From contig DATHUJ010000178.1 of assembly GCA_035462375.1 (NCBI GenBank), positions 7,536 to 71,535 of the forward strand: a stretch of 64,000 nt of DNA, in the 5' to 3' direction. The position numbers and the translations under genes are program-made. Source of the stretch: DASTQL01 sp035462375. Its GTDB lineage: Bacteria; Actinomycetota; Actinomycetes; Jiangellales; Jiangellaceae. Shown in pieces: positions 33,623 through 42,078 of this stretch (position 1 is its first letter; each line of letters starts with the position of its first letter). The notes under the pieces were generated by a model. The model searched no databases and was not told the origin of the DNA. It worked only from the letters and a program-made list of their open reading frames with translations.

Positions 33623-34165
33623 ATGTCGGGAAGCAGGTCGGGTCCCGGTGCCGCCGGACGAGGCAGGGGGTTGGTGCGTGGGCTGGCGTCGGCGGTCCTC
33701 GCCGGCGTGCTGGCGCTCGTCGTGCTCGCACCGCCGGCGGGCGCCCAGGGCCAGGGCTTCGAGTTCGGCTTCCCCGCGGGGATCGCGTGCGAGTTCGAGC
33801 TCCACGTGTCGGGGACAGGTGGCAACATCAACACCCACGAGTTCACCGCCCCGGACGGCACCCTGCTCGCGCTGCTCTTCGCGGGGAAAGGCCCTACCGT
33901 CACCCTGACCAACGTCGACACCGGGAAGTCCCTCACCCTGCGTCCCGCGGGTGGCGCGCAGCGCATCACGTTCCATGAGGACGGGACGAGCACGGTCGAG
34001 CTGATCGGCTACCAGCTGCTCTTCATGTTCCCCACCGACGTGCCACCAGGGCCGTCCTCGACCCTTTACGTCGGGCGCGTCGTCATCCACGTGGATGCCG
34101 ACGAGGTCTTCACGATCCTGCAGACCAGTGGTCGGGCGACGGACATGTGCGCCGCGCTCGCCTGA
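33623..34165 (+). CDS. Secreted hypothetical protein
   Basis: 180 residues. A signal peptide is clear: Arg-rich n-region, hydrophobic core VLAGVLALVVLAPP and AGAQG cleavage site near residue 42. The mature part of about 138 residues has Thr- and Gly-rich beta-type sequence (SGTGGNINTHEFTAPDGT) and two Cys (CEFE near its start, DMCAALA at the end) that could form a disulfide. No family is recognised. The ATG has GGGAGGA 5 nt upstream. It is divergent from the coxD operon and convergent with hisG. Confidence 0.75.
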   Translation: MSGSRSGPGAAGRGRGLVRGLASAVLAGVLALVVLAPPAGAQGQGFEFGFPAGIACEFELHVSGTGGNINTHEFTAPDGTLLALLFAGKGPTVTLTNVDTGKSLTLRPAGGAQRITFHEDGTSTVELIGYQLLFMFPTDVPPGPSSTLYVGRVVIHVDADEVFTILQTSGRATDMCAALA

Positions 34166-34171
34166 CCCGGA

Positions 34172-34186
34172 CCGGGGCAGCCCCGG
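34172..34186. terminator. Bidirectional hairpin terminator candidate
   Basis: CCGGGG-CAG-CCCCGG, a 6-bp stem with a 3-nt loop, occupies most of the 22-bp gap between the stops of the secreted protein gene and hisG. Confidence 0.6.
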
Positions 34187-34187
34187 G

Positions 34188-35048
34188 CTACAGCCGGCAG
34201 GCGTGGATGTCGGTGACCAGGATCCCCCGGGCCCCGAGATCCCAGAGGTCGTCCATGATCTGCTGGGCCTCCGACCGCGGGACCATCGCCCGGACGGCCA
34301 CCCACCCCTCGCGGTGCAGCGGTGACACCGTCGGCGACTCGATCCCGGGGGTGATCGCGCAGGCCTCCTCGACCCGCTCGGCCCGGATGTCGTAGTCCAT
34401 CATCACGTAGCGCCGAGCCACCAGCACGCCCTGCAGGCGGCGGACGAGCAGGTCGACGGCGGCGGACGGCGCCGCCCGGGTGCGGCGGACCAGGACCGCC
34501 TCGGACTCGAGGATCGCGTCGCCGACGACCTCCAGCCCCGCCTGGCGCAGGGTGCTGCCTGTGGACACCACGTCGGCGATCACGTCGGCGACGCCGAGCC
34601 GGACCGCGGTCTCGACCGCGCCGTCCAGCCGGATCACCTCGGCCTCGACCCCCGCCTCGGCCAGGTGGTGCCGGACGATCCCCTCGTACGAGGTGGCCAC
34701 GCGCAGCCCGGCGAAGCCGGCGACGCCGTCGGCGGTTCCCGGGCGGGTGGCGTAGCGGAACGTGGAGCCCCCGAATCCCAGCGGGAGGACCTCCTCCGCC
34801 GGGGCTCCCGAGTCGAGCAGGAGGTCGCGCCCGGTGATGCCGACGTCGAGGGTCCCCGACCCCACGTAGACGGCGATGTCCCGCGGCCGGAGGAAGAAGA
34901 ACTCGGCGTTGTTGCCGGGGTCGAGCAGCACCAGCTCGCGGCCGTCGGCGCGCTGCCGGTACCCGGCCTCGCGCAGCATGTCCGTGGCCGGCTCGGCCAG
35001 TGAGCCCTTGTTGGGCACGGCGACCCGGAGTGGGGTCGGGGTGGTCAT
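34188..35048 (-). CDS. hisG: ATP phosphoribosyltransferase, long form
   Basis: 286 residues, long-form HisG with its own C-terminal ACT-like regulatory domain. First step of histidine synthesis: ATP + PRPP to phosphoribosyl-ATP. Visible are RVAVPNKGSL near 8-17, DVGITGRDLL, the PRPP loop ADVIADVVSTGSTLRQAGL near 160-178, and a C-terminal MVPRSEAQQIMDDL regulatory segment. The allosteric inhibitor is normally histidine. hisE precedes it by 51 bp on the same strand. Confidence 0.97.
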   Translation of the reverse strand: MTTPTPLRVAVPNKGSLAEPATDMLREAGYRQRADGRELVLLDPGNNAEFFFLRPRDIAVYVGSGTLDVGITGRDLLLDSGAPAEEVLPLGFGGSTFRYATRPGTADGVAGFAGLRVATSYEGIVRHHLAEAGVEAEVIRLDGAVETAVRLGVADVIADVVSTGSTLRQAGLEVVGDAILESEAVLVRRTRAAPSAAVDLLVRRLQGVLVARRYVMMDYDIRAERVEEACAITPGIESPTVSPLHREGWVAVRAMVPRSEAQQIMDDLWDLGARGILVTDIHACRL

Positions 35049-35099
35049 GCGGTGGCCTTCCGACAGAGGGGGGAGGTGGGTCAGGGGGGTCAGCGGAGG

Positions 35100-35363
35100 T
35101 CAGAGGTGGGCGTAGACGTCCTCGAGGTCGAGGCCGCGAGCCAGCATGAGGACCTGGACCTGGTAGAGCAGCTGCGAGATCTCCTGCGCCGCCCGGTCTG
35201 CCGACTCGTGCTCGGCCGCCATCCAGGACTCCGCCGCCTCCTCGACGACCTTCTTGCCGACGTCGTGCACGCCGCGCCGCACCGCCTCGACGGTCCCCGA
35301 GCCGTCCGCCCCGGCCGCGACCTTGGCGGACAGCTCGGCCCACAGGGCGTCGAAGGTCTTCAC
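35100..35363 (-). CDS. hisE: Phosphoribosyl-ATP pyrophosphohydrolase
   Basis: 87 residues, all-alpha MazG-like fold. Second step of histidine synthesis, hydrolysing phosphoribosyl-ATP to phosphoribosyl-AMP. The metal-binding KVVEEAAESWMAAEHES helix and QEISQLLYQVQVLMLARGLDL are typical. A TACGCT box 6 nt before the GTG suggests a leaderless hisE-hisG transcript. Confidence 0.95.
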   Translation of the reverse strand: MKTFDALWAELSAKVAAGADGSGTVEAVRRGVHDVGKKVVEEAAESWMAAEHESADRAAQEISQLLYQVQVLMLARGLDLEDVYAHL

Positions 35364-35375
35364 GCGCCAAGCGTA
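35364..35375 (-). promoter_or_regulatory. Candidate leaderless promoter of hisE-hisG
   Basis: Minus strand TACGCT, TGGCGC, GTG. Same spacing as the boxes at the CoA transferase, carbamate kinase and coxD genes. Confidence 0.45.
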
Positions 35376-35414
35376 CGGAGGGTCCGGCGCCCCACCGGTA
35401 CCGGGACGGCCGGG

Positions 35415-35891
35415 TCAGACGTACGAGGCGCGCAGGGACACCACCGTGGCCAGGGCTGCCTGGGCCGCCTCGTAGCCCTTGTCCTCGCGCGAACCGGGCA
35501 GACCGGCGCGGTCGCGCGCCTGCTCGTCGGTGTCGCACGTGAGCACGCCGAAGCCGACCGGGACGCCCGACTCGACCGACACCCGGGTGAGGCCCTGGGT
35601 GGCCGCCTGGCAGACGTACTCGAAGTGCGGGGTGCCGCCCCGGACGACGACACCGAGAGCGATGACGGCGTCGTAACCGGCGCGGGCGGCCCGTACGGCC
35701 GCGACCGGCAGTTCGAACGACCCCGGTACGCGGAGCACCAGCGGGTCGCGTACGCCGGCCTCCTCCAGCGCCCGGTGCGCCCCCGCCACCAGGCCGTCCA
35801 TCACCTCGGCGTGCCATCGTGCCGCCACGACGGCGACGCGAAGGTCCTCCACCCGCTGGACGGTCAGCTCGGGCGCTCCGGCTCGGCTCAC
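35415..35891 (-). CDS. ribH: 6,7-dimethyl-8-ribityllumazine synthase
   Basis: 158 residues. Condenses 5-amino-6-ribitylaminouracil with 3,4-dihydroxybutanone 4-phosphate. Substrate-binding elements are VAARWHAEV near 22-30, VPGSFELPVAA, ALGVVVRGGTPHFEYV with the catalytic His, and GVLTCDTDEQA. The GTG start overlaps the ribBA stop (GTGA). It is the last gene of the riboflavin operon. Confidence 0.96.
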   Translation of the reverse strand: MSRAGAPELTVQRVEDLRVAVVAARWHAEVMDGLVAGAHRALEEAGVRDPLVLRVPGSFELPVAAVRAARAGYDAVIALGVVVRGGTPHFEYVCQAATQGLTRVSVESGVPVGFGVLTCDTDEQARDRAGLPGSREDKGYEAAQAALATVVSLRASYV

Positions 35892-37138
35892 GTGGGGCTC
35901 CCCTCCAGGTCGGGGTCGACGTCGGGCAGGTCGGGCAGGTCGTGCCCCATGCGGTCGCGCTTGGTCCGCAGGTAGCGGATGTTCTCGCGGGTGGCCCGGA
36001 TGGGCAGCGAAAGGCGCTCGGTGATCGTCAGGCCGTAGCCCTCGAGACCGGCGCGCTTGGCCGGGTTGTTCGTGAGCAGACGCATCGACCGCACGCCGAG
36101 CTCGGCCAGGATCTGCGCGCCGGTCCCGTAGTCCCGGGCGTCGGCGGGGAGGCCGAGCTCGAGGTTGGCGTCCACCGTGTCGTGACCGGCGTCCTGCAGC
36201 TGGTAGGCGCGGAGCTTGTGGGCCAGGCCGATCCCCCGGCCTTCGTGACCGCGCATGTACAGCACGATGCCGCGACCCTCGGCCGCCACGCGTACGAGGG
36301 CGGCGTCCAGCTGCGGGCCGCAGTCGCACCGCAGGGATCCGAGGACGTCGCCGGTGAGGCACTCCGAGTGCACCCGGACGAGCACCTCCTCGCCGTCGCC
36401 CACCTGGCCGGCCACCAGGGCCACGTGCTCGACGCCGTCCACGTGGTCCCGATAGGCGTAGGCCCGGAACTCACCGTGCTCGGTGGGCAGCCGCGTCTCG
36501 GCGACCAGGGTCACGAGGGTCTCGTGGCGGCGCCGGTAGGCGATGAGGTCCGCGATGGAGATCATGGCGAGCCCGTGCCGGTCGGCGAACTCGCGGAGCT
36601 GCGGCCCCCGGGCCATGGACCCGTCGTCGTTGACGACCTCGCACAGCACGCCGGCGGGGGTCAGACCGGCCAGCCGGGCCAGGTCGACGGCAGCCTCCGT
36701 GTGCCCGGGGCGGACCAGCACCCCGCCCTCCCGGTAGCGCAGCGGCAGGACGTGACCCGGCTGCACGATCTCGTACGGCTCGGTGGCGGAGTCCACCAGG
36801 ACGCGGACCGTACGGGCCCGGTCGGCTGCGGATATCCCGGTGGTCACGCCGTCGCGGGCGTCGACGGACACGGTGTAGGCGGTGCGCATCCGCTCGCGGT
36901 TGTGCGGGGTCATCAGGGGCAGGTGCAGCCGGTCGAGGGTGCGCCCCTCCATGGCCACGCACACGAAGCCGCTCGTCCACCGGATGGTGAAGGCCATCAG
37001 CTCCGGGGTGGCCTTGCCGGCCGCGAAGATGATGTCGCCCTCGTTCTCGCGGTCCTCGTCGTCGACCACGACGACGGGTCGGCCGGCGGCGATGTCGGCG
37101 ATCGCACGCGGGACGGTGTCCAGCCGGGTGTCGGTCAC
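35888..37138 (-). CDS. ribBA: Bifunctional 3,4-dihydroxybutanone-4-phosphate synthase / GTP cyclohydrolase II
   Basis: 416 residues. RibB domain first (VVVDDEDRENEGDIIFAAG near 22-40, GHTEAAVDLARLAG near 144-157), then RibA from about 210 with RVHSECLTGDVLGSLRCDCG, which supplies the three zinc cysteines, and GRGIGLAHKLRAYQLQDAG. It supplies both precursors of riboflavin. Both starts and stops overlap neighbours by 4 bases. Confidence 0.97.
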   Translation of the reverse strand: MTDTRLDTVPRAIADIAAGRPVVVVDDEDRENEGDIIFAAGKATPELMAFTIRWTSGFVCVAMEGRTLDRLHLPLMTPHNRERMRTAYTVSVDARDGVTTGISAADRARTVRVLVDSATEPYEIVQPGHVLPLRYREGGVLVRPGHTEAAVDLARLAGLTPAGVLCEVVNDDGSMARGPQLREFADRHGLAMISIADLIAYRRRHETLVTLVAETRLPTEHGEFRAYAYRDHVDGVEHVALVAGQVGDGEEVLVRVHSECLTGDVLGSLRCDCGPQLDAALVRVAAEGRGIVLYMRGHEGRGIGLAHKLRAYQLQDAGHDTVDANLELGLPADARDYGTGAQILAELGVRSMRLLTNNPAKRAGLEGYGLTITERLSLPIRATRENIRYLRTKRDRMGHDLPDLPDVDPDLEGSPT

Positions 37139-37737
37139 CGCCGCTCCCCGTCGCGGGCGAGCAGGCGTTCGACGTACTTCGCGATGACGTCCACCTCGAG
37201 GTTGACGCGGTCCCCCTCCCGTACGGCGCCCAGCGTGGTCGCCGTCAGCGTGGTCGGGACGAGGCTCACCTCGAACCAGCCCGGCCCGGTCGCGCTGACG
37301 GTCAGGGAGACGCCGTCGACGGCGATCGAACCCTTCTCGACCACGTACCGGGCCAGCTCCTCCGGCAGGGACACGCGAACGACCTCCCAGCGCGGCGCCG
37401 GCGTCCGCGCCACGACCGCGCCCACGCCGTCGACGTGGCCCTGCACCAGATGACCCCCGAGCCGGTCCGAGAGCCGGACCGCCCGCTCGAGGTTGACGCG
37501 GTGCCCGGGAGCGAGCCGGCCCAGCCCGGACCGGTGGAGGGTCTCGGCCATGACGTCCGCGGCGAACCCGCCCCCGGAGCACTCGGTCACGGTGAGGCAC
37601 ACGCCGTTGACGGCGATGGAGTCGCCGCGGCGCGTGTCGGCGGTGGCCAGCTCGGCGCGGACCCGTAGCCGCGCGGAGTCGCCGAGCTGCTCGATCTCGA
37701 CCACCTCGCCGAGCTCCTCGACGATGCCGGTGAACAC
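37135..37737 (-). CDS. ribE: Riboflavin synthase alpha chain
   Basis: 200 residues with two homologous lumazine-binding halves. The diagnostic MFTGIVEELG N-terminus, NGVCLTV in the first half and VDGVSLTV in the second half are present. It dismutates two lumazines to riboflavin and the ribitylaminouracil. It starts 3 bases after the ribD stop. Confidence 0.97.
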   Translation of the reverse strand: MFTGIVEELGEVVEIEQLGDSARLRVRAELATADTRRGDSIAVNGVCLTVTECSGGGFAADVMAETLHRSGLGRLAPGHRVNLERAVRLSDRLGGHLVQGHVDGVGAVVARTPAPRWEVVRVSLPEELARYVVEKGSIAVDGVSLTVSATGPGWFEVSLVPTTLTATTLGAVREGDRVNLEVDVIAKYVERLLARDGERR

Positions 37738-37740
37738 GGT

Positions 37741-38769
37741 TCATGCCTCCTTGCTGACGCGGGCGGTGATGCGTACGTCGTCGCCCAGCCGTGCGACGTC
37801 GTCGAGGACGAGCCGCACGGCGTCGGCGATGGTGCCGATGCCCAGGTCGGACACCGCCGGGAGCCCCGCGCCGAGGAGCGCCGGTGCCACGTAGGCGATC
37901 ACCCGGTCGACCAGGCCGGCGGTGAGGAAAGCCGCCGCCAGCGTGGGGCCGCCCTCCAACCAGACGAACTGCCGGTTCGTCGCGTAGAGCTCCGCGAGGG
38001 CGGCACCCGGGTCACGGGTGCGCAGGTGCACCGTCGGGGCGGCGTCGTCGAGGACGTGCGCCCCCGCCGGCAGGTCCGCGCAGCCCATGACGGCACGCAG
38101 CGGCTGGAAGCGGCGGTCCACCGGGTTGCCGCCCTGGTCACGGACCGTGAGCTGGGGGTCGTCGGCTCGCACGGTCCCGGTCCCGACGAGCACCACGTCG
38201 TGGAGCGCGCGCTGGCGATGGACGTCGAGCCTCGCGGCCGGACCGGTGACCCACCGGCTCGTCCCGTCGGCCGCCGCGCTGCGGCCGTCGAGCGTGGCGG
38301 CGAGCTTCCAGGTGACGTACGGACGCTGCATCTCCATGCTGGCGGTGAACTCCGGGTTGACCGACCCCGCCTGGTCGGCGAGCACCCCGCCCTCCACGTC
38401 GACACCCGCCGCACGCATGGTGTCGGCCCCGCCGCGGGCCACGGGGTTGCCGTCGGCCTGCGCGTAGACGACCCGGGCCACGCCGGCGGCGACGAGCGCT
38501 GCGCTGCACGGCCCCGTACGCCCGGAGTGGTTGCAGGGCTCGAGCGTCACCACGGCGGTGGCACCGCGGGCGAGCTCACCCGCGTCCAGCAGGGCATCCA
38601 CCTCGGCGTGGCGGCGACCGGCGCCGCGGCCGAACCCCTCCCCGACGATCTCTCCGTCCGCGCCGAGGACGACGCACCCGACCCGGGGGTTGGGGGTAGG
38701 AGGGACGCCGGGCGTGCGGGCGAGATCGAGGGCACGACGCATCGCCGCCACCTCGGTCGGGCTCGCCAT
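37741..38769 (-). CDS. ribD: Bifunctional riboflavin deaminase/reductase
   Basis: 342 residues. The N-terminal deaminase carries HAEVDALLDAG and PCNHSGRTGPC zinc ligands. The C-terminal reductase starts near 145 with PYVTWKLAATLDGR and has WLEGGPTLAAAFL. The enzyme deaminates and reduces the pyrimidine intermediate of riboflavin synthesis. The ATG at 38769 was chosen because the deaminase fold begins directly with MRRALDLA. Expression should be controlled by the FMN riboswitch upstream. Confidence 0.96.
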   Translation of the reverse strand: MASPTEVAAMRRALDLARTPGVPPTPNPRVGCVVLGADGEIVGEGFGRGAGRRHAEVDALLDAGELARGATAVVTLEPCNHSGRTGPCSAALVAAGVARVVYAQADGNPVARGGADTMRAAGVDVEGGVLADQAGSVNPEFTASMEMQRPYVTWKLAATLDGRSAAADGTSRWVTGPAARLDVHRQRALHDVVLVGTGTVRADDPQLTVRDQGGNPVDRRFQPLRAVMGCADLPAGAHVLDDAAPTVHLRTRDPGAALAELYATNRQFVWLEGGPTLAAAFLTAGLVDRVIAYVAPALLGAGLPAVSDLGIGTIADAVRLVLDDVARLGDDVRITARVSKEA

Positions 38770-38828
38770 CACTGCTCCTGGTCCGGTCCGGTGCGGACGC
38801 GGTCCCCGGGGTGACGGCCGTCTCGCGC

Positions 38829-38845
38829 GCAGCCCGACGGGCTGC
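38829..38845 (-). promoter_or_regulatory. Hairpin between FMN aptamer and ribD
   Basis: GCAGCCCG-A-CGGGCTGC is a perfect 8-bp inverted repeat around one base, about 60 bp before the ribD start and about 15 bp beyond the aptamer. It could be part of the expression platform. With no T-tract, control of translation or Rho-type attenuation is likelier than intrinsic termination. Confidence 0.45.
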
Positions 38846-38860
38846 CCGACCCGCGGCCGC

Positions 38861-38988
38861 GCGTGCGTCCTCCCATCCGGACTCTCACCGTCGGTCCCGG
38901 AGTTCCACCGGGTCCACCGACCGCCGGCTGCGGTCGGGTCGCGGACTGTCACCGCCGGTTCGGAATTGCACCGACCCCGGAGCACGCG
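38861..38988 (-). ncRNA. FMN riboswitch (RFN element)
   Basis: The conserved RFN blocks appear in order on the minus strand: GGGGTCGGTGCAATTCCGA, ACCGGCGGTGACAGTCCGCG, a variable stem, GGTGGAACTCC, GACCGACGGTGAGAGTCCGG and ATGGGAGGA. The closing stem pairs the GCGTGCTCC region near 38979-38987 with the GGAGGACGCAC region near 38862-38872. It senses FMN and lowers expression of the ribD-ribE-ribBA-ribH operon, whose first start codon lies about 90 bp downstream. The remaining leader (38989-39059) shows no other feature. Confidence 0.95.
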
Positions 38989-39059
38989 TGCTGCTGTCGT
39001 ACGAGGAACAGTCTGGCACGCACGGCTGATTCCGCGGCGGGCGGGAGCGGGATGCGCCG

Positions 39060-39725
39060 TCAGGCCCGGTAGGCCGCTTCGGCCAGCGAGCGCAGGCGCT
39101 CGACCTCCGCCGCGGCGTCCTCCGCGCGATAGACCGCCGACCCGGCGACGAAGACGTCGGCGCCTGCCTCGGCGGCCCGCTCCACGGTTTCCGCGGAGAT
39201 CCCCCCGTCCACCTGGACCCACACGTCCAGCCCGCAGCGCCGCACCATCTCGCGGGCCCGACGGACCTTGGGCAGGCAGACGTCCAGGAAGGCCTGGCCG
39301 CCGAAGCCGGGCTCCACCGTCATCACCAGGATCATGTCGACCTCGGACAGGAGGTCCTCGTACGGCTCGACCGGGGTGGCGGGCTTCAGCGCCAGGCCGG
39401 CCCGGGCCCCCGCCGTGCGAAGCTCCCGGGCCAGCCTGACGGGCGCCCCCGCGGCCTCGGCGTGGAACGTCACGGACGTGGCACCGGCCTCGGCGTAGGC
39501 AGGGGCCCAGCGGTCCGGGTCGTCGATCATCAGGTGGCAGTCGACCGGGAGGTCGGTGGACGCCAGGAGGGCCTCCACGACGGGCAGGCCGATGGTCAGG
39601 TTGGGGACGAAGTGGTTGTCCATGACGTCGACGTGCACCCAGTCCGCCCCGCGGAGCCGGCCGACCTCACGCTCGAGGTTGGCGAAGTCGGCGGACAGGA
39701 TGCTGGGCGAGATCTGCACTGCCAC
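39060..39725 (-). CDS. rpe: Ribulose-phosphate 3-epimerase
   Basis: 221 residues, TIM barrel. It has ISPSILSADFANLEREV at the N-terminus, VHVDVMDNHFVPNLTIG with metal ligands, CHLMIDDP, TVEPGFGGQAF and VDGGISAETV. It interconverts ribulose 5-phosphate and xylulose 5-phosphate in the pentose phosphate pathway. It follows rsmB by 11 bases. A TAGGGT box 8 nt before the GTG could give a second start of transcription. Confidence 0.97.
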   Translation of the reverse strand: MAVQISPSILSADFANLEREVGRLRGADWVHVDVMDNHFVPNLTIGLPVVEALLASTDLPVDCHLMIDDPDRWAPAYAEAGATSVTFHAEAAGAPVRLARELRTAGARAGLALKPATPVEPYEDLLSEVDMILVMTVEPGFGGQAFLDVCLPKVRRAREMVRRCGLDVWVQVDGGISAETVERAAEAGADVFVAGSAVYRAEDAAAEVERLRSLAEAAYRA

Positions 39726-39736
39726 GGGGCCGGACC

Positions 39737-41143
39737 CTAGCGTCCCGCCGCGGTACGCAGGACGGCCAGGTACATCGCGTCGGTGCCGTGCAGGTGCGGC
39801 CACAGCTGGACGTCGGGGCCGTCGCCCAGGTGCGGGACACCGGGGAGCAGGGGGCGCGCGTCGATGCGGTCGACCCCCGGACGATCGCGCAGCGCCTCGT
39901 CGACCACCGCCCGGGTCTCCTCCAGGTGCGGCGAGCAGGTGACGTAGGCCACGACACCGCCGGCACGGGCCGCGTCGAGGGCCGACCCGAGGAGCGCGAG
40001 CTGGAGCGGGTGGAGCGCGGCCACGTCGGCGGGCGAGCGGCGCCACCGGGACTCCGGGCGCCTGCGAAGGGCCCCGAGCCCGCTGCACGGCACGTCCACG
40101 AGGACCCGGTCGAAGGCGGCCGGCCGCCACGCCGGGACCGCCCCGTCCGCGACGACGACCGCATGCGCTCCGGGCGAGCCGGCGAGCGCTGACGCGACCA
40201 GCCGGGCCCGGTGCGGGTGGAGCTCGACGGCCAGCAGGGAGGCGTCGCGCTGTGCGGCGATGCCCGCGAGCAGGGCCGCCTTGCCCCCGGGGCCCGCGCA
40301 CAGGTCGAGCCATCGCCGGTCCGATCCCTCGACGACCGCGGAGGCGAGGGCGAGAGCCACCAGCTGTGACCCCTCGTCCTGCACGCCGGCACGACCGTGT
40401 GCCACCGCCTGCACGGCGCCCGGGTCTCCGCCCGGCCACCGGGCCGCGAGCGGCGACCAGCGGCCCGGGTCCGCGCCCGCTGCGAGGAGCTCCGGGACGG
40501 TCGCGCGACCGGGCCTGGCCACCAGCGTCACCTCGGGCCGCACGTTGTCGGCCCGCAAGGCGGCCTCCAGCGCGACGAGGTCGCCGCCCAGAGCCGCGAG
40601 CAGGGCCTCGGCCACCCAGCGCGGGTGGGCGTGCCGGACCGCCAGGTGGCCCACCGGGTCGTCGGCCGGTGCCGGGGCCAGCTCGGCGACCCACTCGTCC
40701 AGGTTCCGCTCGGCGACGCGGTGGAGCACGGCGTTGACGAGGCGGGCCGCACCGGGACCGGCGGCCTGCCGCCCGAGGTCCACGGACGTCGTGACGGCGG
40801 CGTGCGCCGGGACCCTGGTCGACAGGAGCTGGTGGATCCCCAGCCGGAGCACGTCGCGGACGACCGGGTCGAGCTGCTCCCGCGGGCGGTCGAGGCAGCG
40901 CGCGAGGATCTCGTCGTAGGTCCCCGAGCTGCGCAGGGTGCCGTACACGAGCTCGGTCGCCAGCGCGGCGTCACGTCCGGTCAGGCGACGCTCGCGCAGG
41001 ACGCTCGGGAGCACGAGGTTGGCGTAGGCATCCCGGTCGGTCACCGCGGTGACGACCTCGAGCGCGGCCCTCCGGCTGGCGTCCGGCCGTCGCCCGGGTC
41101 CCCGACGGCGGGCCGCCGGGTCCCACGTCGCGGGCCGGGCCAC
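39737..41143 (-). CDS. rsmB: 16S rRNA (cytosine-C5) methyltransferase, RsmB/Sun family
   Basis: 468 residues. N-terminal NusB-like RNA-binding domain (TELVYGTLRSSGTYDEIL), then the SAM-binding WLDLCAGPGGKAALLAG near 276-292, catalytic VDVPCSGLGALRRRPESRW and TCSPHLEETRAVV. It modifies 16S rRNA at C967 in E. coli. It starts 3 bases after fmt ends. Confidence 0.93.
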   Translation of the reverse strand: MARPATWDPAARRRGPGRRPDASRRAALEVVTAVTDRDAYANLVLPSVLRERRLTGRDAALATELVYGTLRSSGTYDEILARCLDRPREQLDPVVRDVLRLGIHQLLSTRVPAHAAVTTSVDLGRQAAGPGAARLVNAVLHRVAERNLDEWVAELAPAPADDPVGHLAVRHAHPRWVAEALLAALGGDLVALEAALRADNVRPEVTLVARPGRATVPELLAAGADPGRWSPLAARWPGGDPGAVQAVAHGRAGVQDEGSQLVALALASAVVEGSDRRWLDLCAGPGGKAALLAGIAAQRDASLLAVELHPHRARLVASALAGSPGAHAVVVADGAVPAWRPAAFDRVLVDVPCSGLGALRRRPESRWRRSPADVAALHPLQLALLGSALDAARAGGVVAYVTCSPHLEETRAVVDEALRDRPGVDRIDARPLLPGVPHLGDGPDVQLWPHLHGTDAMYLAVLRTAAGR

Positions 41144-41146
41144 GGG

Positions 41147-42073
41147 TCAGCCCAGCCGCTCGCCGGGCTGGGGGCGGACCCCCCGGGCCCAGTCGGCGGC
41201 CGGCATGGCGCGCTTGCCCTGCGGCTGGACCTGACCCAGCGCCACGGCGTGGCTCCCCGTGCCCACCCGTACGGTGGAGCGGTCGGCGACGAGCTCGCCG
41301 TGGGCGAGGGAGTCCTGGCCGGGGAGCGGGGTCACGGGCCCCACCTTGAGCCGCTCACCACGGAAGGTCGTCCAGGCGCCGGGCGCGGGCGTGCAGGCGC
41401 GGACGACCCGGTCGACGTGCTGGGCGGGATCGCTCCAGTCGAGGTGCGCGTCCTCGACGGTGAGCTTGGGGGCGTGCGAGACCCCGTCGGCGGGCTGCGG
41501 ACGGGGCTCCAACGTGCCCGCCTCGATGCCGTCGAGGGTCGCCACCAGCAGGCCCGCCCCGGCGACCGCCAGGCGGGCGAGCAGGTCCCCGCTGGTGTCG
41601 GTCGAGCGGATCGGTTCGGTCAGCACGCCCAGCACGGGACCGGTGTCGAGCCCCTCCTCGATGAGGAACGTCGAGGCTCCGGTGACGTCGTCGCCGGCCA
41701 GCACCGCGTGCTGCACCGGGGCGGCGCCCCGCCAGGCTGGCAGCAGGGAGAAGTGCAGGTTGACCCAGCCGTGCAGTGGGACGTCGAGGGCCGCCCGCGG
41801 GAGCAGTCCGCCGTAGGCCACGACCGGACAGCAGTCCGGCGCGATCTCGGCCAGACGGGCCAGGAAGTCGGGGTCGCGAGGCCGGTGGGGCTTCAGGACC
41901 TCGATCCCGGCAGCCTCCCCGACCGCCGCCACGGGCGACGGGACCAGCCGGCGGCCGCGGCCGGCCGGGGCATCCGGGCGGGTGAGGACCGCCACGACCT
42001 CGTGCCGGGAGTCGAGGACCGCCTGCAGGGAGGGGACAGCGACCTCGGGCGTCCCCGCGAAGACCACGCGCAT
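41147..42073 (-). CDS. fmt: Methionyl-tRNA formyltransferase
   Basis: 308 residues. Start MRVVFAGTPEVAVPSL, formate-folate binding region VNLHFSLLPAWRGAAPVQHA and GDDVTGAS in the catalytic domain, and a C-terminal OB-like domain with RACTPAPGAWT. It formylates initiator Met-tRNA. The ATG at 42073 lies 5 bases after the def stop. Confidence 0.97.
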   Translation of the reverse strand: MRVVFAGTPEVAVPSLQAVLDSRHEVVAVLTRPDAPAGRGRRLVPSPVAAVGEAAGIEVLKPHRPRDPDFLARLAEIAPDCCPVVAYGGLLPRAALDVPLHGWVNLHFSLLPAWRGAAPVQHAVLAGDDVTGASTFLIEEGLDTGPVLGVLTEPIRSTDTSGDLLARLAVAGAGLLVATLDGIEAGTLEPRPQPADGVSHAPKLTVEDAHLDWSDPAQHVDRVVRACTPAPGAWTTFRGERLKVGPVTPLPGQDSLAHGELVADRSTVRVGTGSHAVALGQVQPQGKRAMPAADWARGVRPQPGERLG

Positions 42074-42078
42074 GCCGG

